Assembly: GCA_009840525.1 (NCBI GenBank)
Contig: VXNP01000005.1
Coordinates: 1-64,000, forward strand
Length of the DNA: 64,000 nt
Direction of reading: 5' to 3'
DNA from: Gammaproteobacteria bacterium
GTDB taxonomy: Bacteria > Gemmatimonadota > Gemmatimonadetes > Longimicrobiales > Gaopeijiaceae
Positions 1 through 7,717 of this stretch are shown here, one piece after another. The stretch's first letter is position 1; each line of letters begins with the position of its first letter. The position numbers and the translations under genes were made by a program. The notes below the pieces were generated by a model. It was not told the origin of the DNA, searched no databases, and was given only the letters and a program-made list of their open reading frames with translations.

Positions 1-110
1 GACCGCGATCTCGGTCCGAGCCGGTGACGAACGGGAAATCTGGCGCGGACGGCCTCCCGCAGCGAACTTCCGTTCGCGCAGATCGTGCAGTCCATCACGC
101 GAGGAATCGA

Positions 111-1268
111 ATGATGGCACGCACGAAACGAAGTCGGCGCTCATATGGCGCCGGCGAATGGGGCCGCAACCGGGTCCGGGTGTTTCCCGACCCGAAGACC
201 GGCATCTTCCAGATCGAGTGGCGAAAGAACGGGCGCAGGCTCACCAGATCGCTGAAGCATCGCGACTGGAGCCGGGCGAAACGGCAGGCGGACGAGTTCG
301 CTGCCGGGTTCGCGAAGCCGGAGCCGAACGGCAAGAAGGAGGCCGAGCCGCTCACCCTGGAGAGGCTGTTTGACATTTACGGTGAAGAGGTGACGCCCAC
401 CAAGGGCGAAAACAAGCGGCGTCACGACAGGGCCGCAATGCGGATGTTCCTCGGGTTTTTCGGCAGGGACCGAAACCCCGGAACGCTTTCGCGGCGTGAC
501 TGGGACCGCTTCATCCGAGCGCGGCGCGCGGGGCAGGTCGGCCTGAGCGGAGCGCCGGTGTCGAATCGCACCATCGCATACGACCTGAAGCTCCTGGTCG
601 CGGTCTTCAACTGGGCCTCGAAATCGAGGGACGAGCAGGGCCGCTTGCTGTTGGAAGCGAGTCCGCTGAGAGGCCTGAAGACACCCACGGAGAAGAACCC
701 GACACGGGTGATCCTTTCCGAGGACGAGTACCAGGCGCTTCTGCGGGTGTCACGCGACGTCGACTGGCGGTTCCGCATCGCCCTCGTGCTGGCGCACGAG
801 ACGGGACACCGGATCGGTGCCATCCGTCACCTGCAGTGGTCGGACATCGACCTTGAGGCCGGAACGGTGCGGTGGCGCGCGGAACACGAGAAGACCGGAT
901 ACGAGCACACCACGCCGGTGACTGCCGAAGCGGTTGCCGTCTTGGCAGAGGCACGAAAGAAGACCCTTGGGAGCGGGGACGCTCCGGTCCTGCCCGCGCC
1001 TAGGAATCGTTCGAAGTGCGTGAGTGCCGAGCGGGTACGCATCTGGTGGCACAAAGGCCAGAGGCTTGCGGGGCTGGAACCGAAGCGTGGCCGGGGTTGG
1101 CACTCGCTGAGGCGCAAGTTCGCTTCAGATCTCATGAATCAGCCGCTCAAGGTGCTCTGCCAACTCGGTGGCTGGAAGACGCCCCACACGGTTCTTGAGT
1201 GCTACCAGAGGGCCGACGAGGGACAGCTCCGGACGGCGCTGGACAACCGGCGCAGGGTTCCCGGCTGA
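111..1268 (+). CDS. Tyrosine-type site-specific recombinase (phage-type integrase)
   Basis: A 385-aa integrase catalysing strand exchange through a covalent phosphotyrosine. The C-terminal catalytic domain has the full set of active-site residues in the usual order: Arg234 in GHRIGA, Lys261 in HEKTGY, His331 and Arg334 in WHSLRR, Trp355 in LGGWKTPHT and Tyr365 in ECYQ. The middle (about residues 80-175) matches a SAM-like core-binding region, and the N-terminus is very basic. I chose ATG 111 because GAGGA at 101-105 lies just upstream; an in-frame start at 24 is possible but lacks such a site. It lies at the left edge, convergent with the DUF222 gene, and could mark the end of an integrated element whose other boundary is outside the window. 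No attachment site was identified with confidence. Confidence 0.9.
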   Translation: MMARTKRSRRSYGAGEWGRNRVRVFPDPKTGIFQIEWRKNGRRLTRSLKHRDWSRAKRQADEFAAGFAKPEPNGKKEAEPLTLERLFDIYGEEVTPTKGENKRRHDRAAMRMFLGFFGRDRNPGTLSRRDWDRFIRARRAGQVGLSGAPVSNRTIAYDLKLLVAVFNWASKSRDEQGRLLLEASPLRGLKTPTEKNPTRVILSEDEYQALLRVSRDVDWRFRIALVLAHETGHRIGAIRHLQWSDIDLEAGTVRWRAEHEKTGYEHTTPVTAEAVAVLAEARKKTLGSGDAPVLPAPRNRSKCVSAERVRIWWHKGQRLAGLEPKRGRGWHSLRRKFASDLMNQPLKVLCQLGGWKTPHTVLECYQRADEGQLRTALDNRRRVPG

Positions 1269-1274
1269 GATCCG

Positions 1275-1299
1275 AATTGGCGGGAGTCAATTGGCGAGA
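1275..1299. repeat. Short direct repeat between convergent genes
   Basis: AATTGGCGGGA (1275-1285) is repeated as AATTGGCGAGA (1289-1299) with a 14-bp period. It lies immediately after the integrase stop and across the last codons of the convergent DUF222 gene. It could be part of a recombination site, but that is only positional inference. Confidence 0.4.
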
Positions 1300-2774
1300 A
1301 TTCGGCCAACCGGAATCGTAAGATCAATCCCCGCAACAGGATGCGAAACGACACGCGCCCGCCGGCAGAGCAGCAGCGTATTTCGGAGGCTCGTTTCGCC
1401 CCCGTCGGCCCAGTGCTTCACGTGATGCGCCTCCGTGAACGTGCAGCCACACCCCGGAAAGCGGCATCCCCGATCCCGCTCCTCCAGCGCCCGCCGGATG
1501 TGCGGTGGAATGGTGCGCGTCCGGCGGCCAACGCTCAGCATCGAGCCGTCCTTCGCGTGGACCATGGCGACCACTGCGGCGTCGCACGCCATGCGCCGCG
1601 ACGTCTCCGCGGAAACGCGAATCCCGTCCAGATCCGAGCGCCCGGGCTCGCCCTCCGCCGCGAGCGTCGCCGCGTCGCAATGGACCATGACCTGGTAGCG
1701 CTCGGTCCGGGTGCCGGACCCGACGCGGGCTGACGTGTTCGCCGCATTCTCCGCATTGGCGCCCGGCGTTTCCGCGGGCACTCCCCGCAGGGCTGCATTG
1801 GATTCGGTGGTCTGAGCACCATCCAGTTCATCGAGGTCGCCACCCACCTCGTCCACATCGCCTTCCGGTTCGCGGCGCTCGCCACCTCCGAATCCCGCAG
1901 CCAGCGCTCGCTCCGCCAGTAGCCCCACCGCATCCGCCCGGCGCTGCTTCGGCTCGGGGCGCGCATCGCCAGGCTCGCAACTGACACCCCTGGCAGTTCC
2001 CGCCCCGTCTCGGACATCGCGCCTGTGACTGCCGGAGCCGGCTCCCTCCTCGCGCCGGAACAGCGCATCCGACGCCGCCTCCACCGCCCGCATTAGCACG
2101 GCCCCGACCTCCGGCTCGAGCCGGCCCTTCACCACGTACATCCCGTCGCCGTCCACGAAGACCGAGAAGGTGCGGCTGCGGCGCCGGGCCTGCTCGGCGG
2201 TCAACTCCGCGTCGCGCGACAGCTTTTTCAACATGCGCACGGTCCGCTCCAGCTTTGCCGCCGAGCCCGCGCGCGCGAACTCGAGCAGCTCCGCCTCGCG
2301 CTCGGGAGTCGCAACCCGGGTGAGCGCCCGCACCTTGGCGTAGGAGATGGTCCCGTGTTTCAGAGCGTCCGCGGTTTGAGGCAGGCGCTCGAGCGCGCGG
2401 GCGATCCGGACCCGTTCGCGGGCCGTGCCGATCTTCGTGCCGATCCTCCAGGCCAGCCATTCGGCGCAGGAGGAGTAGCCGCCGTCCTTCCACCCGCCCC
2501 GGCGGTCGAACTCGGCGATGAGGGTCATCATGCGCGCCTCGGCGGAGTTGATGCGGGCCGCCAGTTCGGCGATGCGCTCGCCCAGCCTGCGGAGTTCGTC
2601 GTCGTCACCATCGCCCGCGGCGCGATTCGGGGCGTTCTCGGGACCGGAGGGCGGGGGGTCGGCGTCGAGTCGAACACCCGTCGGCTCCCGCACCATCGCG
2701 GGTCCCGGGAAGGACCTCCGGCGAGTGTCGTAGAGAGCATTTGCAGATGCGATCATCATTCCTCCCAACATCAT
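1287..2774 (-). CDS. DUF222 / HNH endonuclease-domain protein, C-terminus abnormal
   Basis: Family of DUF222 proteins carrying a C-terminal HNH nuclease, many of which are multicopy in actinobacterial and related genomes. The N-terminal helical part includes a segment typical of DUF222 (GGWKDGGYSSCAEWLAWR). A variable acidic linker follows. The HNH segment has CRFPGCGCTFTEAHHVKHW and a Leu-rich LLLCRR. After LLCRR the family normally has His-His and a further His; here it reads ARVVSHPVAG and the protein ends within about 20 residues, so the last catalytic or metal His may be missing. The start is uncertain: TTG 2783, ATG 2774, or the ATG pair just after GGGAGGA near 2759. It converges on the integrase with only 18 bp between the stops. 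Confidence 0.8.
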   Translation of the reverse strand: MMLGGMMIASANALYDTRRRSFPGPAMVREPTGVRLDADPPPSGPENAPNRAAGDGDDDELRRLGERIAELAARINSAEARMMTLIAEFDRRGGWKDGGYSSCAEWLAWRIGTKIGTARERVRIARALERLPQTADALKHGTISYAKVRALTRVATPEREAELLEFARAGSAAKLERTVRMLKKLSRDAELTAEQARRRSRTFSVFVDGDGMYVVKGRLEPEVGAVLMRAVEAASDALFRREEGAGSGSHRRDVRDGAGTARGVSCEPGDARPEPKQRRADAVGLLAERALAAGFGGGERREPEGDVDEVGGDLDELDGAQTTESNAALRGVPAETPGANAENAANTSARVGSGTRTERYQVMVHCDAATLAAEGEPGRSDLDGIRVSAETSRRMACDAAVVAMVHAKDGSMLSVGRRTRTIPPHIRRALEERDRGCRFPGCGCTFTEAHHVKHWADGGETSLRNTLLLCRRARVVSHPVAGIDLTIPVGRILAN

Positions 2775-2775
2775 C

Positions 2776-2797
2776 TTGTACAATGACTTACGTACAA
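2776..2797. repeat. Inverted repeat at the DUF222 promoter/start
   Basis: TTGTAC (2776-2781) and GTACAA (2792-2797) are perfect inverted arms around 10 bp, and TTGTACAA at 2776-2783 is itself palindromic. On the minus strand the right part overlaps an AT-rich TATATT tract that could be a -10 element. The position suggests an operator for the DUF222 gene, but no regulator can be named. Confidence 0.35.
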
Positions 2798-2969
2798 ATA
2801 TAACGCCACTGAAATCGGCTTCTCAGGATGCCCTGTAGTGGCCGAAACGGGGTTGGGAGATCTTCGGGGGAGGCTGCCGCCTGCGAGAGGCGTCAGCGAG
2901 CCCGCCAGCGCCTCTGACGGGCTGGAAGACGCGGGGTCTCGGAGTTCGCCGGATCACGGGCCCAGAATC

Positions 2970-3113
2970 CGTCAATGGCAGAATGGGACACGCAGATGTG
3001 AATTTGGGACGCGGCGCGGGCGGGCAGCCGACGCTCAGCGAACTACCCACCAAAGAGCACGAGCGACCGCCCGTCAATGGCAGGATGGGACACGCACATG
3101 TGAATTGGGGACG
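2970..3113. repeat. 42-bp imperfect direct repeat, two copies
   Basis: Copy 1 at 2970-3011 and copy 2 at 3072-3113 both begin CGTCAATGGCAG and end GGGACG; 39 of 42 positions agree. The copies start 102 bp apart in the same orientation. Multiple subterminal repeats of this kind are seen at the ends of some insertion sequences such as IS21-type elements, so this may be a leftover IS end. No transposase gene is present nearby, so that identity is only a suggestion. Confidence 0.6.
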
Positions 3114-3245
3114 GCGCCGAGAACCGCGAGTCCGTCGGCAATCGAGTCCGTCGGAGATTCGGTGCTGCACGCGGGTCCGGGATCGGCTGGCCACGACCGG
3201 GCGGCACCAGCGAGGTCGCGGACGTACTCGCGGTCCGGGTCCGAG

Positions 3246-3398
3246 AACCCCGCCCGCGTGCGCCGAGAACAGCCTGCACCGGGGAAGACGGGAACCGAGG
3301 ATTCTGGTGGCCGGGGGCGAGTCGTTGCCGTTCCAGGTTTCCGCGGAAGCGCACGCATGGTGCATGACCATGAGCCCGCATTCGGCGTGGCTTTGCGT
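3246..3398 (-). pseudogene. Fossil fragment of an amidohydrolase related to the 4573-6156 gene
   Basis: On the minus strand this segment reads TQSHAECGLMVMHH and, about 30 residues later, RLFSAHAGGV. The intact amidohydrolase at 4573-6156 has NQSRAEYEFMVMHH and RLFAAHARYV in the same order. The DNA also matches: about 36 bases beginning TGGTGCATGACCATGA are shared almost unchanged with the region near 5241. The spacing between the two blocks is about 11 residues longer than in the intact gene, and no start or catalytic HxH part remains. It is best read as a decayed partial duplicate, or the remains of a related gene. Confidence 0.55.
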
Positions 3399-3571
3399 GA
3401 GTGCGCTCCCGATTGCCGAACCGATGCCGCAGGCCCGTGCGCGAAGCAGCCTCGCCCCGATAGATTCCCCGAGACCGTCATCGCGGGTGAGCCGCGGCAG
3501 GTACGGTCCGGGTAGCCCAACTTGGGCCCGCACGCACCACCCTTCATCACACGATTTGCGGAGGACTTCCA

Positions 3572-4465
3572 ATGACCACACGAAAGCAGGCGAGCGATTT
3601 CCCCCAGGAGGTGCTGGCCCTCTTCGATGGGTACGTGCACGGGTTCATTCAGCGCCGGGACTTCCTGGAGGGGGCCGGGAAGGTGCTGGGCGGCGGCGCG
3701 GCCGCCCTGGCGGTCCTCGAGGCGCTTCGGCCCAACTACGCGTGGGCGCGGCAGGTGGAGCCGGAGGATGCCCGGATACAGCAGGAGTACGTCACCTATC
3801 CTTCGCCGAGCGGCTCGGGGATGATGCGCGGCTACATGGCCACGCCCGCCGGCGCGACGGTAGCCAAGCCGGCGGTTCTGGTCATCCACGAGAATCGCGG
3901 ACTCAACCCCTACATCGAAGACGTGGTGCGCAGGTTCGCCGCGGCGGATTTCGTGGCGCTGGGGCCGGATGCGCTCACGCCCCTGGGCGGCTATCCCGGC
4001 AACGACGACGAAGGCCGGGAGATGCAGCGGCAGCTCGACAGGGACGTGATGATGGAGGACTGGGTGGCCGCGTTCCGGTTCCTGCGGGATCACGATGCGA
4101 CCACCGGGCGCGTCGGGGCGGTCGGGTTCTGCTACGGCGGCGGGGTCGTGAATCAGCTCGCGGTCCGGCTTCCGGATCTGGGCGCGGGCGTGCCGTTCTA
4201 CGGGTCGGCGCCGGCCGTTGAGGACGTTCCCTCCATTCAGGCGCCGCTCATGATTCAGCTCGCGGGTCTGGACGAGCGCATCAACGCCGCCTACCCGGCC
4301 TACCAGGAGGCGCTCGAGGCGAACGGAAAGGAGTTCGCGGTCCATGTCTATGAGGGCGCGAACCACGGCTTCCACAACGACACCACGCCACGCTACGACC
4401 AGGACGCCGCCAGCCTCGCGCAGGACCGCACCATCGCGTTCTTCAACGAGCACCTGAGAGGCTGA
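3572..4465 (+). CDS. Dienelactone hydrolase family protein, Tat-exported
   Basis: A 297-aa alpha/beta hydrolase of the dienelactone hydrolase family, predicted to hydrolyse an ester or lactone bond in the periplasm; the substrate is unknown. The nucleophile is Cys187 in GFCYGGG. Asp234 and His265 (in GANHGFHND) complete the triad at family spacing, and IHENRG near residue 106 is the usual oxyanion-side motif. Residues 28-50 carry Arg-Arg-Asp-Phe-Leu followed by a Gly/Ala-rich hydrophobic stretch, a Tat-type signal preceded by an unusually long N-terminal region. GCGGAGGAC before ATG 3572 supports the start. It is followed convergently by the amidohydrolase gene. A second, lipoprotein-type member of the same family lies at 33397-34275. 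Confidence 0.88.
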   Translation: MTTRKQASDFPQEVLALFDGYVHGFIQRRDFLEGAGKVLGGGAAALAVLEALRPNYAWARQVEPEDARIQQEYVTYPSPSGSGMMRGYMATPAGATVAKPAVLVIHENRGLNPYIEDVVRRFAAADFVALGPDALTPLGGYPGNDDEGREMQRQLDRDVMMEDWVAAFRFLRDHDATTGRVGAVGFCYGGGVVNQLAVRLPDLGAGVPFYGSAPAVEDVPSIQAPLMIQLAGLDERINAAYPAYQEALEANGKEFAVHVYEGANHGFHNDTTPRYDQDAASLAQDRTIAFFNEHLRG

Positions 4466-4572
4466 ACGAGACTTCGCCGCTCAGGACGGCGGGGGCGTCG
4501 GGGCTTAGCGTCGCCGGAGTGGAGGGCAGCGCGTCGCCGCGAGCCGCCTGAGCCCGCGCGCCGCACCCGCTC

Positions 4573-6156
4573 TCAGCCGCGCGTAAGCCTCGGCACGTTC
4601 AGCGGGCTGGCCTCCAGCACCTGGCCCCAGATCCTGCGGCCTACCGCGTCGGCTTCGCGCAGGATGGCGTCCGCGTCCATGGTGAGGACCTCGCGGTCGC
4701 GCATGACGAAGCGGCCGTCGACCATCACCGACTCGATGTCGCCTGGGTGGCCGCAGTGGAGCACTGCGGAGATGATGCGCCCTGCCGGCACCAGGTGGGG
4801 CCGCAGCGTGTCGACCACGAGCAGATCGGCCTTCTTTCCGACCTCCAGCGTCCCCAGCGCGTCCGGCTGCTGCACCGCCAGCGCGCCGCCCTGCGTGGCG
4901 TCCGCCAGGATGTCCTCCGGCTGAGGCTGTAGACCGGGAACCTCGTCCCCGTCCCGATTGCGCCGGATTCGCTCGGTGAGCAGAGCGGTGCGCATCACCT
5001 CGAAGACGTCGTTGGTGTTGTTGTCGGTGCCCAGCGCGATTGGGCAGCCGGCCGTGCGCAGCTCCGGAATCGGAGGGCTGATGCCGCGGTTCGCCGCCAT
5101 CCCGGCCTGGTGCGAGATGATGGTGCCCGAGCGGCCCAGAAGCGCGACCTCGTCGTGGTTGACGTACCGCGCGTGCGCCGCAAAGAGGCGCGGACCCAGG
5201 AAGTCGTGGCGGTCCAGATACTCCGTCGGGCGAAGGCCGTGGTGCATGACCATGAACTCGTACTCGGCGCGGCTCTGATTCAGATGGATCGTGTAGCCCA
5301 GGTCGTGGGTCTCGGCGAAGTCGCGCACCGCGCGCAGAAGCTCGGGCGACGAGGTCTCGGTGAGCGACGCCGCCGGGAAGACCGAGATGCGGCCGTCCTC
5401 GGCGCCGTGCCACGTGCTGAACAGGTCGCTGATGCGCTGCATGCCATCGTCGAGGAGCGCCTCGGAGAAGCGAGGCGTCCCGCTGAACGACCGGGCCATC
5501 GAACGGGTGGACACCGGGCCGGGCACGTTCTCGGTGTCGCGGATCCCCTCGGCGAGCACGCAGCGGAGCCCGGAGTCGGCCAGCACCCCGGCCTGACGCT
5601 GTACGTTCCCGGTGAACTCGACGATGGTGGTGGTCCCGGTGGTGATGGCCTCAAGCGCGGCCACCTGCACCATGAGGTTGCCTTCTTCGCCCTGGAGGAG
5701 GCTCGCGGGCGAGACGGCCAGGTTGGCGGTGTTGGGGAAGCCGAAGTCCTCGTTGAAGCCGCGCGCGATGACCGCCCGCATGTGCGCGTGGCAGTTGATG
5801 AGGCCGGGGAAGAGCGCCTTTCCGCGCCCGTCGTACTGCTCGGCCCCGGGGTAGGCGGCGAGGACCTCGTCGGTAGGACCGATGGCCGCGATGAGGTTGC
5901 CCTCGACCGCGAGCGCCACATCGTCTTGGACGGTGTCGGGGTTCGCGACGGTGGTGTTGGTGAATACGACCGTGGCGGCCTGCTGAGACGGTGACCTCGC
6001 GCCGGGCCGCGCCGCCGCGCGCAACGGGTCGCGCTCGAGCAACAAGGCGGCCGTGCCCGCTCCCGCACCGGCCAGCCACTCGCGGCGGGTCAGATGGCCG
6101 GGGCCGCGGGATGCGGGTGTTGTCGGGACCGGGTTCTCGCTATGGGATGTCGCCAT
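4573..6156 (-). CDS. Tat-exported amidohydrolase (TrzA/AtzA-like, SAH-deaminase superfamily)
   Basis: A 527-aa metal-dependent amidohydrolase of the deaminase/chlorohydrolase type. An N-terminal Tat signal (LTRREWLAG around residues 22-30) implies export, unusual for deaminases of this fold. The metal site is visible as His123-x-His125 in NCHAHM, His291 in IHLNQS, His328 in AAHARYV and Asp378 in GTDNNTND. The Glu that usually follows the third His in cytosolic deaminases (HxxE) is not obvious, so hydrolysis rather than deamination, or an altered substrate, is possible. The C-terminal part forms the usual beta sandwich with KADLLVVD. The gene stands alone, convergent with the dienelactone hydrolase; a fossil of a relative lies at 3246-3398. 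Confidence 0.85.
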   Translation of the reverse strand: MATSHSENPVPTTPASRGPGHLTRREWLAGAGAGTAALLLERDPLRAAARPGARSPSQQAATVVFTNTTVANPDTVQDDVALAVEGNLIAAIGPTDEVLAAYPGAEQYDGRGKALFPGLINCHAHMRAVIARGFNEDFGFPNTANLAVSPASLLQGEEGNLMVQVAALEAITTGTTTIVEFTGNVQRQAGVLADSGLRCVLAEGIRDTENVPGPVSTRSMARSFSGTPRFSEALLDDGMQRISDLFSTWHGAEDGRISVFPAASLTETSSPELLRAVRDFAETHDLGYTIHLNQSRAEYEFMVMHHGLRPTEYLDRHDFLGPRLFAAHARYVNHDEVALLGRSGTIISHQAGMAANRGISPPIPELRTAGCPIALGTDNNTNDVFEVMRTALLTERIRRNRDGDEVPGLQPQPEDILADATQGGALAVQQPDALGTLEVGKKADLLVVDTLRPHLVPAGRIISAVLHCGHPGDIESVMVDGRFVMRDREVLTMDADAILREADAVGRRIWGQVLEASPLNVPRLTRG

Positions 6157-6275
6157 GATCGTGCCTTTACTGGTGTCTACTGGTGATATGGTGACGATTT
6201 CACTGTTGATATACTTGATGAACCGGCCGGTGAGGACGAGGTGGACGAAAAACCGGCCCCGCCGTCCATCCCGAT

Positions 6276-7526
6276 CTAGCGATTCGTGACCTCCGCGGTC
6301 GAGATGCTCCCCCCGGGGGGCAGGCCGCTCGGCACCCGCGCCGGGATCGTGCGGTCGAAGTCGGGGTCGGTCAGGGCTTCCAGGAAGGCGATGATGTCCT
6401 CCTGCTGCTGCACCGTCATGTCGTCCACTCCGCGAAACCGTCCCGAGAGCCTGCCGGGCGTGGCCAGAGCTTCATCCCTGCGGTCATCGTCGCCGCGCCG
6501 CCTGCGCCGGTTGGAGACGTTGGGATTCTCGGAGCGCCCGCGGTCGTAGAATTCGAGGACTTCCTCCAGCGTCCCGATCATGCCGTTATGCATGTAGGGC
6601 GGGGTGACGGCGACGTTGCGGAGGGTCGGAGTGCGGAAGCGGAAGCGCCCGTCGCCCGCGTCCGGCTCGGCCAGAAGCGGGTTCTCGGCCACCCCCTCGG
6701 CGTGCATGTTGAAGTCGGAGAGCATCGGGCCCCGGTGACAATCCGAGCAATCGGCCTCGTTGAACTCGTCGAGGCCCCGTCGCTGCTGTGTGGTGAGCGC
6801 GTCCTCGTCCCCCGCCAGGAACCGGTCGAAGGGGCTGTTGCCCGCGATCAGCGTGCGCTCGAAGGCGGCGATCGCCTGCGCAACCTGCGTGGCATCGATG
6901 GAGGTCTCCTCACCGTACACCTCCCGGAACAGGCTCACGTACTCGGGAATCGCGCGCAGCCGGGCCACGACCGAGTCGACCGCGACCTCCTCGGGGTAGG
7001 TATCGCCCCGCATCTCCTCGCGGATCGTGAGCGGGAGCAGCGCCTGCGTCTCCAGGCTCCGCGCCCGCCGGTCCCAGAACATGGGCGCTCGCTCGGAATT
7101 GACGGTCTCGAGGTCCGCCGGGAGGGGTGTGAAGCGCGGTCCGCGGCGCCGCCTGCGCTGCCTGTCCAGCCCGTTGTACGCGACGTTGAGCAGCGTGGGC
7201 GAGTTGCGCTGTGCCACGGGAATCACGCCGCCGCCAAGGTCTACCCGGTCGGGCCCCAGGCCCACGGCTCCCGGACCCAGCGACAGCGCCCGCCCATCGG
7301 CGTATGCGAAGTCGGGGTGGTGACAGGTGGCGCACGACACGTCCATGGGGCCCGAGAGGACAGGATCCCAGAAGAGCAGCCGTCCGAGTTCCTCCTGCGG
7401 GGTGCCGGGCGAAGGGGATGTCGAGGCGGTGGTCAGGACGGCGGCCACCGCGAGTGCCAGGAAGAAGCTGAGGGCGATGGGCCTCCGTTGGCGCCGAGAG
7501 GGTCGAGGGAAACGGGACCAGTTCAT
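6276..7526 (-). CDS. Di-haem cytochrome c peroxidase / MauG family protein
   Basis: A 416-aa periplasmic protein of the bacterial di-haem peroxidase/MauG family, which reduces hydrogen peroxide or oxidises protein or small-molecule substrates. Two c-type haem sites are present: Cys65-x-x-Cys68-His69 (CATCHH) and Cys260-x-x-Cys263-His264 (CSDCHR). Residues 17-37 form a signal sequence after a basic start. FRTPTLRNV and TPPYMHNG near residues 305-325 are typical of the second haem domain. An Arg-rich insert (around 121-131) and another near residue 345 are lineage-specific. GGAGGATCC before ATG 7526 fixes the start; an upstream in-frame extension to 7571 lacks a binding site. It may be co-transcribed after the DUF5916 gene but the gap is large. 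Confidence 0.9.
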   Translation of the reverse strand: MNWSRFPRPSRRQRRPIALSFFLALAVAAVLTTASTSPSPGTPQEELGRLLFWDPVLSGPMDVSCATCHHPDFAYADGRALSLGPGAVGLGPDRVDLGGGVIPVAQRNSPTLLNVAYNGLDRQRRRRRGPRFTPLPADLETVNSERAPMFWDRRARSLETQALLPLTIREEMRGDTYPEEVAVDSVVARLRAIPEYVSLFREVYGEETSIDATQVAQAIAAFERTLIAGNSPFDRFLAGDEDALTTQQRRGLDEFNEADCSDCHRGPMLSDFNMHAEGVAENPLLAEPDAGDGRFRFRTPTLRNVAVTPPYMHNGMIGTLEEVLEFYDRGRSENPNVSNRRRRRGDDDRRDEALATPGRLSGRFRGVDDMTVQQQEDIIAFLEALTDPDFDRTIPARVPSGLPPGGSISTAEVTNR

Positions 7527-7717
7527 GGGATCCTCCAGCCGGGGAGCGCGCGCTCCAGATCCTGCAGACACTCACATACTATCAGGACACGCTCTGTCAC
7601 GGACACGCTCGCAGCCTGCGTCCAGGGCCCGCGCCCCGGGCCATCGCCGGAATCGTGAATTGCATGGCGTCTGCCTTCCGCCTTGGCAGTTGCACCCGGA
7701 GGAAGTGGGCCCTCCCT

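Larger units (their letters stand above)
2798..3571. other. Gene-poor region with repeats and a gene fossil
   Basis: About 770 bases without a convincing intact gene. Long open frames exist on both strands, but their translations are compositionally implausible and overlap one another. What can be supported is a 42-bp direct repeat (2970-3011 and 3072-3113), nested inverted repeats around 2885-2930, and a degraded amidohydrolase fragment on the minus strand near 3246-3398. The stretch looks like a graveyard of insertion and decay between the DUF222 gene and the dienelactone hydrolase. GCGGAGGAC shortly before 3572 is the ribosome-binding site of the next gene. Confidence 0.6.

Noticed and set aside
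2838-3581. Overlapping open frames on both strands of the 2.8-3.6 kb region
   Set aside because: Mutually overlapping and compositionally implausible; only the fossil block inside the minus-strand frame matches a real gene.
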